Shown here: positions 6,877 through 15,896 of the stretch, one piece after another
How the letters are laid out: each line of letters begins with the position of its first letter
How positions within the stretch are numbered: the stretch's first letter is position 1
Source of the DNA: an uncultured Bacillota bacterium
Lineage (GTDB): Bacteria; Bacillota_I; Bacilli_A; RFN20; CAG-631
DNA: 64,000 nt
Direction: 5' to 3'
NCBI GenBank assembly: GCA_902491575.1
Contig: CABUID010000005.1
Coordinates: forward strand, 1-64,000
The notes under the pieces: generated by a model
Database searches by the model: none
Told to the model about the DNA's origin: nothing
Seen by the model: the letters and a program-made list of their open reading frames with translations, nothing else
Made by a program: the position numbers and the translations under genes

Positions 6877-9288
6877 ATGATTGTATCCTATAAATTATTA
6901 CAAGAATATGTTGACTTAAAAGATTTGTCTTTAAAAGATGTTTGTGATGCTTTAACTCTTGCTGGTTTTGAACTAGAAGGTTATGAAACTTTAAGTAGTG
7001 GAAGTCATCTTGTTATTGGAGAAGTTTTAGAATGTATAGAACATCCTAACTCAGATCATTTACATATTACTCAAACATCGATTGGAGATGAAACTTTACA
7101 AATCGTTTGTGGGGCTTCCAATTGTCGTAAAGGTTTAAAAGTAATTGTTGCTTTGCCAGGAGCTGTTTTGCCTGCCAAGAAAATAACCATATCCAAAGGA
7201 GAAATTCGTGGCGTTCAATCTAATGGAATGCTTTGTTCACTTTTAGAGTTAGGCGTTAAAGAAGAAATGTTAACTCAAAAGCAAAAAGAAGGTATAGAAG
7301 AATTACCACAAGATGCCCCTGTCGGTAACTTAGATCCTCTTGGATATTTAAATCTTGATGATACGATTTTAGATATTTCGATAACTCCTAACCGGGCAGA
7401 CGTATTAGGATTATATCATTTCTTTAAAGAGGTCGCTGCAATTTTAAATCGTCCTTTAATAAAAGAAGATCAAATCACTTTAAAGCGAGAAGGGGAAAGT
7501 GCTTATAAAGCAACGAGTCAAACGCCTTTATGTCCTTATTTTTCCATGACGACAATCGAAAATATTGTGGTAAAACCTTCTCCAAAATGGATGCAAGATA
7601 TTTTATCTAGACATGGAATAAAATGTATTAATAATGTAGTTGATATTGGAAATTATGTGACTTTAATGACTGGCCAACCTTTACATATGTATGATGCCAA
7701 TTTATTAAAATCGAAGCAATTTGTTGTAAAAGATGACAAACAATGTTCGACGATTGCATTAGATGAAAAAGAATATAAAATTGAAAAGGGCGATATCGTT
7801 GTAACCAATAATGATGAAATCGTTTGCATTGCTGGAGTCATAGGAAGTGCTTCGACAATGATTAATGAAAATACAAAAAATATAGCATTGGAAGTTGCTT
7901 TATTTGATGGAACAACCATTTTAAATTCTTGTAAAAGATATGGATTAATGACCGTAGCCGCAACGAATTATTCTAAAAACGCTGTGGATAAAATTTATCC
8001 TCTTCTTGCAAGTGATATAGCTTGTGATTTATTAGTTCAATATGCAGATGCTCAAAAAGTATCATTGGCAGATGAATATGACCACCGACAAGTTCATCAT
8101 CGTAAAATTGAAATAGATGTTGATTTTATTAATCAGCGTTTAGGAAGTCACTATACGGCTTTCGAAATTGAAGATGTTTTAAAAAGACTTTCTTTTGATT
8201 ATGTAATGAAAGATTCTACTTTTGAAATTCTTCCACCATCTTACCGTAATGATATTGAGATAAAAGAAGATATTGTGGAAGAAGTCGTTCGTTTAATTGG
8301 TTTTGATACGATTCCTTATGGAATTAGTAATGTCAATGCTTCCAAATATGGTTTGAATGAGATTCAAAAAGCGAGACAAAAAATTCATAATTATTTATTA
8401 GATAATGGTTTAACCAATACATTATCTTATACTTTAATCAATAAAGAACAATCATCATTTTATGGCCAATTTGATACAGAAACACCGATTATTTTACCAC
8501 ATCCTTTAACGGTTGAAAAAGAATACTTAAGAAAAAATATGATGGCTTCCATGCTTTCAACGATTGCTTATAATCAAGCAAGGGGAATGAAAGATGTAGC
8601 CATTTATGAACTTTCAGAAATCTATACGAATGAAAATTTAAATGGAAAAGAAAAGTTAGCGATTGCTATTTCAAATTCGTTCCGTGAAACAAAATGGTTA
8701 GATGCTCATCCAGTTGATTTTTATAGGATAAAAGGAATCGTTGAAGGATTACTTGCATTATTTGGTTTAGATGCTAATCGTTATACTTTTGAAACATTGA
8801 CCAATATATATCCACATCAATGTGTTTTCCATCCTGGTAAATCTGCTGTTTTAAAAGTGAATGGTAAAGAAATAGGATTACTTGGTGAAATTCATCCAAC
8901 TACCCTTAAAAAAGAAGGAATTGAACCAACCATTTATTTTGAAATGGATTTAACGGCTTTCTTAGAAATAAAAACAAGTAAAATTAAATATACTCCAGTC
9001 AGTAAATTTCCTGCTGTAACAAGAGATATTGCCATGATTATAAAAGAAGATGTGGCTGTTCATCAACTTATTCGTTCGATGAAAAAGGCAGGAGGACCAT
9101 TATTATCCAAAATTGAAGTTTTTGATATTTATCAAGGTGAGCATGTTCAAAAAGGATTTAAATCGGTTGCTTTAACGATGACCTTTGTAGATGAAAGTAA
9201 AACACTTGTAGATGCAACAATTAATGAGTTGTTTGATAAAGTTTATGCTCAGTGTCAAAAAGATTTCAATGCTGTAATAAGAAATTAA
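6877..9288 (+). CDS. pheT: Phenylalanyl-tRNA synthetase beta subunit
   Basis: The 803-residue beta subunit recognises tRNA-Phe and carries the editing site for misactivated tyrosine. In order there are an N-terminal tRNA-binding OB fold (about 40-150, with ECIEHPNSDHLHI and IVCGASNCRKG), the B3/B4 editing domain (about 210-390), the B5 domain (about 405-475, ending near PPSYRNDIEIKEDIVEEV), the catalytic-like core, and a C-terminal anticodon-binding FDX domain (about 705-800, starting near PVSKFPAVTRDIAMI). The length is standard. AGGTGAGA precedes the ATG. It shares T-box control with pheS, and malQ follows 12 bases downstream. Confidence 0.97.
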   Translation: MIVSYKLLQEYVDLKDLSLKDVCDALTLAGFELEGYETLSSGSHLVIGEVLECIEHPNSDHLHITQTSIGDETLQIVCGASNCRKGLKVIVALPGAVLPAKKITISKGEIRGVQSNGMLCSLLELGVKEEMLTQKQKEGIEELPQDAPVGNLDPLGYLNLDDTILDISITPNRADVLGLYHFFKEVAAILNRPLIKEDQITLKREGESAYKATSQTPLCPYFSMTTIENIVVKPSPKWMQDILSRHGIKCINNVVDIGNYVTLMTGQPLHMYDANLLKSKQFVVKDDKQCSTIALDEKEYKIEKGDIVVTNNDEIVCIAGVIGSASTMINENTKNIALEVALFDGTTILNSCKRYGLMTVAATNYSKNAVDKIYPLLASDIACDLLVQYADAQKVSLADEYDHRQVHHRKIEIDVDFINQRLGSHYTAFEIEDVLKRLSFDYVMKDSTFEILPPSYRNDIEIKEDIVEEVVRLIGFDTIPYGISNVNASKYGLNEIQKARQKIHNYLLDNGLTNTLSYTLINKEQSSFYGQFDTETPIILPHPLTVEKEYLRKNMMASMLSTIAYNQARGMKDVAIYELSEIYTNENLNGKEKLAIAISNSFRETKWLDAHPVDFYRIKGIVEGLLALFGLDANRYTFETLTNIYPHQCVFHPGKSAVLKVNGKEIGLLGEIHPTTLKKEGIEPTIYFEMDLTAFLEIKTSKIKYTPVSKFPAVTRDIAMIIKEDVAVHQLIRSMKKAGGPLLSKIEVFDIYQGEHVQKGFKSVALTMTFVDESKTLVDATINELFDKVYAQCQKDFNAVIRN

Positions 9289-9300
9289 TAAGAAATTAAA

Positions 9301-10773
9301 ATGAAACATGTAGGAATATTGTTACCCATATTTGCTTTACCTAATCGATATGGAATCGGAAGTCTTGGTAAATCATCTTTCCGGTTTATTGATTTTTTAA
9401 GTGAGGCTAAGCAAAATTTTTGGCAAATATTGCCAACCAATCCAACATCTTATGGTGATTCGCCTTATCAATCTTTTTCCTCTTTTGCTCAAAACCCTTA
9501 TTTTATTGATTTAGAATTATTAGTAGAAGATCATTTATTGACAAAAAAGGAATTAAAAGAAGCTGGTTTAGAAAATCCTACTTCAACCATACATTATGGA
9601 GACATCTTTTATAAGAAAATGGCATTGCTTAAAAAGACCTATTCAAGAAGAAAAAAAATGCAGAACGCTTTTTCATATTATAAAAGAAAAAATCGATATT
9701 GGCTTTTCGATTATGCACTTTTTATGGTATTAAAGGAAAAAAATCAGTATCGTCCATGGAACATGTGGGATAAAGAATATAAATATAGGGATTTAGAAAC
9801 ATTAAAGCACTTTTATCAAGAAAACAAAATGGAAGTTGAAACTTATATGTTTTTACAATTTTTATATTCAAGACAATGGAAAGCTCTTTTAAAATACGCT
9901 CATAAAAAAAAGATTGAGATAATTGGGGATATGCCCATTTATGTTGCTTATGATAGTGTGGATGTGTGGTCAAATCCTCAATATTTTTTACTCGATGAAT
10001 TTTATTTGCCTAAAAAAGTGGCTGGTGTTCCACCAGATTATTTTAGTGAAACAGGTCAATTATGGGGAAATCCATTATATGATTATGATAAAATGGCTCA
10101 TGATGATTATCAATGGTGGATAAATAGGATAAAAGAATCCTTAAAATTATATGATTTTCTTCGAATTGATCATTTCCGAGGATTTAGTGCTTTTTATGCT
10201 ATTCCATATGGTCAGAAAGATGCTAGGAATGGAGAATGGATAAAAGGACCTGGAATGAACCTATTTAATACTTTAAAAAATAAACTTGGCAATGCGAAAA
10301 TCATTGCTGAAGATTTAGGTATATTAGATGATGAGGTATATGAATTATTAAAACAAACTCGTTTTCCTGGAATGAAAATATTACAATTTGAAATGTATTC
10401 AAAAGAGAATATTCAAAAATTAAAGGCAAAAAATAGAAATACAATTCTATATCCTGGAACACATGACAATAATACTTTTGTAGGATGGATAAAGGAAGAG
10501 GCTTCACCACTTGAAAAAGAAAATGTTATGAATGAACTTAATTTAAAAAGTTGGAAATATTTAAACTGTGCCTTAGTAAAATATTGTTATCAATTTCCTT
10601 TTGATACGACGATTATTTCGATGCAAGATATTTTAGGGTTACCTTCTTTTGCTCGTATGAATTGCCCGGGTTCATCATCAAATAATTGGCAATATCGTTT
10701 TTCAACAAAATATTTTTCAAAAAAGGTGGCTAAAAGATTAGCACGATATAAAGAAAAATATGTTTTACAATAA
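9301..10773 (+). CDS. malQ: 4-alpha-glucanotransferase (GH77, amylomaltase)
   Basis: This cytoplasmic enzyme disproportionates maltodextrins by moving glucan segments between chains. The 490-residue product has normal GH77 length. The catalytic residues are visible: nucleophile Asp290 in RIDHFRGF, acid/base Glu337 in IIAEDLG, and Asp389 in GTHDNNT. N-terminal family signatures LLPIFALPNRYGIGSLG and SPYQSFSSFAQNP are intact. The ribosome binding site is weak and the gene starts 12 bases after pheT, so it may be read through from the T-box operon. No maltose transporter, phosphorylase or other glycogen gene is in the window, which is unusual for malQ. Confidence 0.95.
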   Translation: MKHVGILLPIFALPNRYGIGSLGKSSFRFIDFLSEAKQNFWQILPTNPTSYGDSPYQSFSSFAQNPYFIDLELLVEDHLLTKKELKEAGLENPTSTIHYGDIFYKKMALLKKTYSRRKKMQNAFSYYKRKNRYWLFDYALFMVLKEKNQYRPWNMWDKEYKYRDLETLKHFYQENKMEVETYMFLQFLYSRQWKALLKYAHKKKIEIIGDMPIYVAYDSVDVWSNPQYFLLDEFYLPKKVAGVPPDYFSETGQLWGNPLYDYDKMAHDDYQWWINRIKESLKLYDFLRIDHFRGFSAFYAIPYGQKDARNGEWIKGPGMNLFNTLKNKLGNAKIIAEDLGILDDEVYELLKQTRFPGMKILQFEMYSKENIQKLKAKNRNTILYPGTHDNNTFVGWIKEEASPLEKENVMNELNLKSWKYLNCALVKYCYQFPFDTTIISMQDILGLPSFARMNCPGSSSNNWQYRFSTKYFSKKVAKRLARYKEKYVLQ

Positions 10774-10851
10774 ATATTTCAAATAGATTGTATAATTTTT
10801 TTGAAAAGTTCTTTATTTTAAGGATATTCAAGGATTTTTCCTTTATCATTA

Positions 10852-10880
10852 TTGACAATTTCCTTGGTTTTATGTATAAT
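10852..10880 (+). promoter_or_regulatory. Consensus promoter of rpmF
   Basis: A perfect TTGACA and a perfect TATAAT are separated by 17 bases, the strongest match to the vegetative consensus in the window. Upstream, 10774-10851 holds only a weak AAGGA/TCCTT hairpin and no clear malQ terminator. Confidence 0.9.
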
Positions 10881-10917
10881 CTATGTGCTATTTTATTTCA
10901 CTAATGGAGGTGTTATC

Positions 10918-11097
10918 ATGGCTGTACCAAAGAGAAGAGTTTCAAAAACTAGAAAATTACAAAGAAGATCACATGATGCTTTAAAAGCTTCAACATTGGC
11001 AACTTGTCCAAATTGTGGCGCAAAAGTTTTACCTCATCATGTATGTCCAAAATGTGGACAATATGATGGTCAACAAGTAGTAAAAAAAGAAGCATAA
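10918..11097 (+). CDS. rpmF: 50S ribosomal protein L32
   Basis: This small zinc-binding protein of the large ribosomal subunit has 59 residues. It begins with the family signature MAVPKRRVSKTRK, and the zinc ribbon is formed by CPNCGAK and CPKCGQ. The start is the ATG at 10918 behind a TGGAGGTG site; an upstream in-frame extension would run through the promoter and is not credible. In many Firmicutes rpmF follows the DUF177 gene yceD, but here it has its own strong promoter behind malQ. Two terminators follow in tandem. Confidence 0.97.
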   Translation: MAVPKRRVSKTRKLQRRSHDALKASTLATCPNCGAKVLPHHVCPKCGQYDGQQVVKKEA

Positions 11098-11114
11098 GAT
11101 AATTCTCAATTAAT

Positions 11115-11139
11115 GCATCAAGAAATTGATGCTTTTTTT
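11115..11139 (+). terminator. rpmF terminator 1
   Basis: GCATCAA and TTGATGC pair across a GAAA tetraloop, followed by seven T. Confidence 0.93.
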
Positions 11140-11176
11140 GTGCAAAAAAATTATTATATTATTTTTTAATAATGAA

Positions 11177-11209
11177 AAGGTTTCAGTGGATGCTGAAATC
11201 TTTTTTTTT
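11177..11209 (+). terminator. Second tandem terminator before mraZ
   Basis: AAGGTTTCAG pairs with CTGAAATCTT (one G-T wobble) across a six-base loop, and the arm runs into nine T. It insulates the mraZ promoter from rpmF read-through. Confidence 0.88.
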
Positions 11210-11240
11210 AATAAAAAGAAAAAAATTTTTAAAAAAGTAC

Positions 11241-11268
11241 TTGCAAATGGAAATGTTAATGGTATAAT
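11241..11268 (+). promoter_or_regulatory. mraZ operon promoter with extended -10
   Basis: TTGCAA and TATAAT are separated by 16 bases, with a TGG extended -10 element directly before TATAAT. The predicted start (about 11275) lies inside the MraZ operator. Confidence 0.85.
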
Positions 11269-11270
11269 AG

Positions 11271-11304
11271 TGGTAGAAAGTGGTAGAAAGTGGCACTGAA
11301 TGGG
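11271..11304 (+). promoter_or_regulatory. MraZ operator: four TGG boxes at 10-base spacing
   Basis: TGG recurs at 11271, 11281, 11291 and 11301, exactly one helical turn apart. The first two units are identical (TGGTAGAAAG), which gives AAAGTGG boxes separated by three bases. MraZ is known to bind TGGG-type direct repeats in E. coli and AAAGTG-type repeats in Mycoplasma upstream of its own gene. The position over the transcription start is right for self-repression. Confidence 0.85.
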
Positions 11305-11315
11305 AGGAGAGGTCG

Positions 11316-11756
11316 ATGTTTAAAGGTCAATATAGACATAATCTTGACGATAAGGGTCGACTGGTATTACCTACAAAGTTTCGTAACGATATTACGGAAG
11401 GTTCTGTTATAACAATCGGATATGAAGGTTGTCTAACAATCTATACCGCTGAAGGTTGGAAACGTTGTGTCGATGAACTACTTTCAAAACCAATGACAAA
11501 TGTTGCCGTAAGAAAAACGATGCGTGTTCTTACCGGTAACGCAAGTGACATCGAAATGGATAAAAGTGGACGTGTCAAAATTCCTGATTATTTATTATCT
11601 GCTGCAGGCATATCGAAAGAAGTTTCAATCGTCGGTCTCGGCTCGGTTATCGAAGTTTGGGCTACTGATCGATGGCTGAAGGAACAATCGATGGATATCA
11701 ATGAGTTTGAAACGGATGCAGAACAGTTGTACTATTTAGATAAAGGAAATCATTAA
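11316..11756 (+). CDS. mraZ: Transcriptional regulator MraZ
   Basis: MraZ is a ring-forming protein with two SpoVT/AbrB-type DNA-binding folds that controls the division and cell-wall cluster it heads. The 146-residue product shows both conserved halves: the first with HNLDDKGRLVLPTKFR and the second with EMDKSGRVKIPDYLL. The start is the ATG at 11316 behind GGGAGGAGAGG; an upstream in-frame GTG lies inside the operator repeats and is not used. The gene starts immediately downstream of four regularly spaced TGG boxes, and rsmH follows 2 bases after its stop. Confidence 0.97.
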   Translation: MFKGQYRHNLDDKGRLVLPTKFRNDITEGSVITIGYEGCLTIYTAEGWKRCVDELLSKPMTNVAVRKTMRVLTGNASDIEMDKSGRVKIPDYLLSAAGISKEVSIVGLGSVIEVWATDRWLKEQSMDINEFETDAEQLYYLDKGNH

Positions 11757-11758
11757 GT

Positions 11759-12688
11759 ATGTTTAGCCATATTTCAGTACTCTTAGAAGAATGTATTGAA
11801 GGATTGAACATTCGCCCGAATGGCATCTATGTGGATGCAACACTTGGTGGCGCTGGTCATTCTTGTAAAATATTAGAAAAACTTAATGATAAAGGAAAAT
11901 TATACTGTTTTGATAAAGATTTAGATGCAATTGCCGTCGCAAATGGTAGATTGATGCAAATTCGTGATAATTATCAGATTATTCATGCGGATTTTAGTAA
12001 TTTAAGGGAAAAGCTTTACGAAGAGGGAGTAAAAAAAATAGATGGAATACTATTCGATATTGGTGTTTCTTCTTACCAGTTTGATACTCCTTCAAGAGGA
12101 TTCTCATACAAATATGATGCTCGTTTAGATATGAGAATGGATCAATCTCAAAAGTTATCTGCTTATGAGGTTGTCAATTTATATAGTAAGGAAGCATTAA
12201 CGAAAATTTTTTACAACTATGGTGAAGAAAAATTTGCCAAACTTATCTCGGCCAAGATTGTTGAAGCAAGAAAAATTCATCCTATTGAAACAACCTTTCA
12301 ACTCGTTGAAATTATTAAAAGTGTACTTCCAAAATCTATATTAAACCAAAAAGGGCATCCAGCAAAACAAGTTTTTCAAGCCATTCGTATTGAAGTAAAT
12401 GACGAACTTCATGCACTCGAAAATGCACTTGAGCAAGCATTATCGATGTTGAATGAAGGGGGAAGATGTGCAGTAATCACATTTCATTCATTAGAAGATC
12501 GAATTGTTAAAAATTTGTTTAAAAAAGTTTGTTGTGTGAACGACAATGTTAAAGGATTAGCAAGTTTAAAGGACAATGAGCAAGAATTTAAACTGGTTAA
12601 TAAAAAGCCGATAATTTCTAACGAAGAAGAATTAAAGGTGAACAATCGTGCACATAGCGCAAAATTAAGAATTATTGAAAAATTGTAA
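11759..12688 (+). CDS. rsmH: 16S rRNA m4C1402 methyltransferase
   Basis: It methylates N4 of cytosine 1402 in 16S rRNA using S-adenosylmethionine. The 309-residue product is standard length. Motifs include HISVLLEECIEGL at the N-terminus, the SAM loop VDATLGGAGHS, GILFDIGVSSYQFD, RGFSYKYDARLDMRM, and ITFHSLEDRIVKN near the C-terminus. AAGGAAA lies inside the end of mraZ. It is in the usual place between mraZ and the ftsL position and is under the same MraZ-controlled promoter. Confidence 0.97.
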   Translation: MFSHISVLLEECIEGLNIRPNGIYVDATLGGAGHSCKILEKLNDKGKLYCFDKDLDAIAVANGRLMQIRDNYQIIHADFSNLREKLYEEGVKKIDGILFDIGVSSYQFDTPSRGFSYKYDARLDMRMDQSQKLSAYEVVNLYSKEALTKIFYNYGEEKFAKLISAKIVEARKIHPIETTFQLVEIIKSVLPKSILNQKGHPAKQVFQAIRIEVNDELHALENALEQALSMLNEGGRCAVITFHSLEDRIVKNLFKKVCCVNDNVKGLASLKDNEQEFKLVNKKPIISNEEELKVNNRAHSAKLRIIEKL

Positions 12689-12746
12689 GCATTTCATTTT
12701 CTTAAAATGAGCAATTAAGAAAATTTGTAGGAAGGGGGACATACAG

Positions 12747-12980
12747 ATGAGATATGTAAATTTACGTAAAAGAAATACTTCTAAATTTCATTTTATATCG
12801 AAGCGTCTAGCGAGCGTTTCCTTCATATGTTTGACAATCTTAGCTGTAGTCGTCGTACCTTTAACAGCTAAAGCGAATGATGTTCAAATGAAAGAAAACA
12901 ATGCAATCATTGAAATTGATAATGAATATCTAGGCAATGATACGATTGAAGTTTTGAAGTTAAACGCTATTGGTGAATAA
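12747..12980 (+). CDS. Small single-pass membrane protein in the FtsL position
   Basis: The 77-residue product has a basic N-terminus (about 1-21), one hydrophobic segment (about 22-42) and a short acidic outer tail of about 35 residues. The order mraZ-rsmH-(this gene) and the basic-then-membrane layout fit FtsL, the bitopic divisome protein. FtsL is normally about 110-120 residues with an outside coiled coil, which is largely missing here. The segment could also be a cleavable signal (AKA then ND). AAGGGGG precedes the ATG, so it is probably expressed. I see no sequence motif that proves FtsL; the call rests on position and topology. Confidence 0.5.
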   Translation: MRYVNLRKRNTSKFHFISKRLASVSFICLTILAVVVVPLTAKANDVQMKENNAIIEIDNEYLGNDTIEVLKLNAIGE

Positions 12981-13004
12981 ACTTATAATATTTTATTTTA
13001 CAAA

Positions 13005-13031
13005 AAAGGCACTATAAAAAGTGCTTTTTTT
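13005..13031 (+). terminator. Terminator ending the mraZ-rsmH unit
   Basis: AAAGGCACT pairs with AGTGCTTTT across a short A-rich loop and runs into T residues. It closes the first half of the division cluster after only three genes. Confidence 0.85.
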
Positions 13032-13080
13032 GTTTAAAATAAATTGAATTTCTTTGTGAAATATGAAAAAATATAGCATT

Positions 13081-13102
13081 ATAAACTTTAATAGTTTATA
13101 AT
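13081..13102 (+). promoter_or_regulatory. apt promoter region with inverted repeat
   Basis: ATAAACT and AGTTTAT form a perfect 7-base inverted repeat around TTAAT, and the right arm overlaps a perfect TATAAT at 13097-13102. The -35 region is poor (TAGCAT), which would suit a regulated promoter. No regulator can be named. Confidence 0.45.
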
Positions 13103-13130
13103 TAAATGTATGAAAATAAGGGGTGAGATT

Positions 13131-13643
13131 ATGGATTTAAAAAATTATATTGCAGCTATCAAAGATTTTCCTAAGGAAGGAATTATCTTTCGTGATATGA
13201 CTCCGCTTCTTCAAGATAAGGATGCTTTGAAATTTGCTTTAGATCAGTTAAGTGCTTTTGCAAAAGAAGTCAATGCTGATATTATAGCAGGTCCAGAAGC
13301 ACGTGGCTTTATTTTTGGGACTCCAGTTGCTTATGCATTAAACATTGGTTTTGTTCCAGTTCGAAAGCCTGGAAAACTTCCTCGAAAGACAATTGAATAT
13401 AAGTACGACCTTGAATATGGAAGTAATACGTTGTGTATGCATGAAGATGCGATTAAAAAAGGTCAAAAAGTCGTTATTATTGATGATTTGTTAGCAACTG
13501 GTGGAACGGTAGAAGCTACCATTCAACTCATTGAAAAATTAGGCGGTGAAGTTGTTGGTTGTGCATTTTTGATTGAATTAGATGATTTAAAAGGAAGAGA
13601 AAAACTAAAAGATTTTAAAGTTTTAAGTTTATTACATTATTAA
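13131..13643 (+). CDS. apt: Adenine phosphoribosyltransferase
   Basis: It salvages adenine by joining it to PRPP to make AMP in the cytoplasm. The 170-residue product has the standard length; the PRPP-binding loop is VVIIDDLLATGGT, and the family segments FPKEGIIFRDMTPLL, GPEARGFIFG and PVRKPGKLPRKT are all present. The start is the ATG at 13131 behind AAGGGGTGA, 21 bases downstream of another in-frame ATG that overlaps the leader. rel follows after 3 bases, as in the apt-rel block of B. subtilis. Confidence 0.96.
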   Translation: MDLKNYIAAIKDFPKEGIIFRDMTPLLQDKDALKFALDQLSAFAKEVNADIIAGPEARGFIFGTPVAYALNIGFVPVRKPGKLPRKTIEYKYDLEYGSNTLCMHEDAIKKGQKVVIIDDLLATGGTVEATIQLIEKLGGEVVGCAFLIELDDLKGREKLKDFKVLSLLHY

Positions 13644-13646
13644 TTT

Positions 13647-15881
13647 ATGGAAGCAAATATATTTAAAAATCAGGCATCAATTACTAGTTTTAATGAAGTA
13701 TTAAAAGTCATTAAAACCTATATTAGTAAAAGCGAGGACATTGAATTTGTTACCCGTGCTTTTCATTTTGCTAAAGAAAAACATGAAGGACAACTTCGAA
13801 AAAGTGGGGAGCCTTATATAAATCATTGTCTTTCCGTCACTTATATATTAGCTACTTATCAATCTGCCCCTGCGACTTTAGCTGCTGGCTTTTTACATGA
13901 TACAGTAGAAGATTGTGGAGTGACCTATCAAGAAATTAAAAATCTATTTAATGATGATGTAGCGGATATTGTTCAAGCGGTTACCAAAATTAAGAATTTA
14001 CCCGATGTATCCACGGAGGAGACGAGTGCTTCTACCCATCGAAAGTTAATTTTAGCTATGGCGAAAGATATTCGGGCCATAATTGTAAAACTTTGTGACC
14101 GCTTGCACAACATGCGTACTTTGCAATATGTTAAACCGGATAAACAAATTCGAATAGCTAACGAAACATTAGAAGTTTATGCTCCTTTAGCCCATCGATT
14201 AGGTATGGGAAAATTGAAAAATGAATTAGAAAATCTTTGCTTGTATTATCTTCACCCTACTGAATATAACAATGTTCAATCGTTAGTCAGAGAGCGCTTA
14301 TTCAATCATAAACTCGATATTGATGAAATCATCCAAAATGTGAAGGATATTTTAGATAAAAATAAGATTCCGAATCGAATTTTTGGTAGAACGAAGCATG
14401 TTTATTCCGTTTATAAGAAAATGTATGTCAAGCATACACCATTTGAAAAAATTTTTGATTTACAAGCAATTCGTATTATCACAAAGACAAAATTACAATG
14501 TTATGAGATTTTAGGAATCATCCATACGATTTATAAACCGATTCCAGGAAGATTTAAAGATTATATAGCTATGCCCAAAACGAATATGTATCAATCATTG
14601 CATACGACGGTTTTAGATAATAGTGGTAACCTTTTTGAAATTCAAATTCGAACAGAGGAAATGGATGCCATTGCTGAACGCGGTATTGCAGCACATTGGA
14701 TATATAAAGAAAATAATGGTGAAAATATTTCAAAAACTCAAGAATTATCTGAAAAACAATTATCATGGCTACGCGATCTTATTAAATTAAATGAAGAAAG
14801 TGCAGATACTTCCGATGTAGAATACATGAAGCAAATTCAAAAAGATATTTTTGAAACTAGTATTTATGTTTTAACCCCAAAGGGTAAAATTATTGATATG
14901 CCAAATGGTTCTACACCGGTTGATTTTGCTTACCGAATCCATACAGCAGTTGGAAATAGTTGTTCAGGTGCGTTGGTAAATCGTGTTTTGGTTCCTTTAA
15001 ATACAGAATTACAATCTGGAGATATTGTTGAAATTAAAACATCCAAAAACAGTTATGGACCTAGTGAAGATTGGTTGGCGTTCGTTAAAACAAATATTGC
15101 GAAAAGTCAGATTAAAAAAGCCTTATTAAAAAGACAGCAAACGAATGAAGAAGAAAAGTATCAAGAAGTAATGTATAATAAAGGTGTAAGATTATTTGAA
15201 GATTTTTGTAAAGAAAGATTTTTAAGTCTTGAAGATGCTTACAAACAGTTGGAATACTTATCTACATTGAATTTGTTTGATGTTTCTAGTAAAAGAGAAC
15301 TATTTATTTCTTTAGGCCAAAAATCATTAAGCGTAACGAATGTAGTTGGCAAATTATTTGATCAAAATCGAAGTGTGGAAGAACAACTTGGAACCTTAAA
15401 AAGAAAAGGTTATACTGTGAAACAAGTGAAGTACAAAGGGGACATCATTGTTAAGGGAGCAAGTAGTGGTATTAAGATAGAACCAGCCATTTGTTGTAAG
15501 CCTTTACCAGGTGATGAAATTGTTGGCTTTATTAGTCGTGGATCTGGTATTAAAGTACATCGTATCGATTGCCCAAATATTATCAAAGAGAATAAAAGAT
15601 TGATAGAGGCATCTTGGAATACTATTGATGAAGAAAAAGTTTATCCTGTTGATATTGAAGTATTAAGTTATGACCGAAATAATTTAGTCATCGATTTAAT
15701 GGGATTATTATCTACCATTAATATTCGTATTGATTCGATAAACGCAAGATCTCATTATGAAAACAAAACGGCTACATTATCTTGTACAGTATATGTTCAT
15801 AATATTGAAAAATTAAATTTTTTAATTGCCCGTATTAAATCGATTACTGGAATTATTGAAGTTAATCGGGTATCTCATTAA
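13647..15881 (+). CDS. rel: Bifunctional (p)ppGpp synthetase/hydrolase, Rel family
   Basis: This enzyme makes and breaks the alarmone (p)ppGpp in the stringent response. The 744-residue protein has an N-terminal HD hydrolase domain (about 40-200, with HDTVEDCG and RLHNMRTL), a synthetase domain (about 240-355, with KDYIAMPKTNMYQSLHTTV), a TGS domain (about 390-455), a zinc-finger region (PAICCKPLPGDEI) and a C-terminal ACT domain. All HD metal residues that I can see are present, so hydrolysis should be active. It starts 3 bases after apt with no good ribosome binding site, so coupling to apt translation is likely. Confidence 0.96.
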   Translation: MEANIFKNQASITSFNEVLKVIKTYISKSEDIEFVTRAFHFAKEKHEGQLRKSGEPYINHCLSVTYILATYQSAPATLAAGFLHDTVEDCGVTYQEIKNLFNDDVADIVQAVTKIKNLPDVSTEETSASTHRKLILAMAKDIRAIIVKLCDRLHNMRTLQYVKPDKQIRIANETLEVYAPLAHRLGMGKLKNELENLCLYYLHPTEYNNVQSLVRERLFNHKLDIDEIIQNVKDILDKNKIPNRIFGRTKHVYSVYKKMYVKHTPFEKIFDLQAIRIITKTKLQCYEILGIIHTIYKPIPGRFKDYIAMPKTNMYQSLHTTVLDNSGNLFEIQIRTEEMDAIAERGIAAHWIYKENNGENISKTQELSEKQLSWLRDLIKLNEESADTSDVEYMKQIQKDIFETSIYVLTPKGKIIDMPNGSTPVDFAYRIHTAVGNSCSGALVNRVLVPLNTELQSGDIVEIKTSKNSYGPSEDWLAFVKTNIAKSQIKKALLKRQQTNEEEKYQEVMYNKGVRLFEDFCKERFLSLEDAYKQLEYLSTLNLFDVSSKRELFISLGQKSLSVTNVVGKLFDQNRSVEEQLGTLKRKGYTVKQVKYKGDIIVKGASSGIKIEPAICCKPLPGDEIVGFISRGSGIKVHRIDCPNIIKENKRLIEASWNTIDEEKVYPVDIEVLSYDRNNLVIDLMGLLSTINIRIDSINARSHYENKTATLSCTVYVHNIEKLNFLIARIKSITGIIEVNRVSH

Positions 15882-15896
15882 TAAAGGAGGAAGAAT

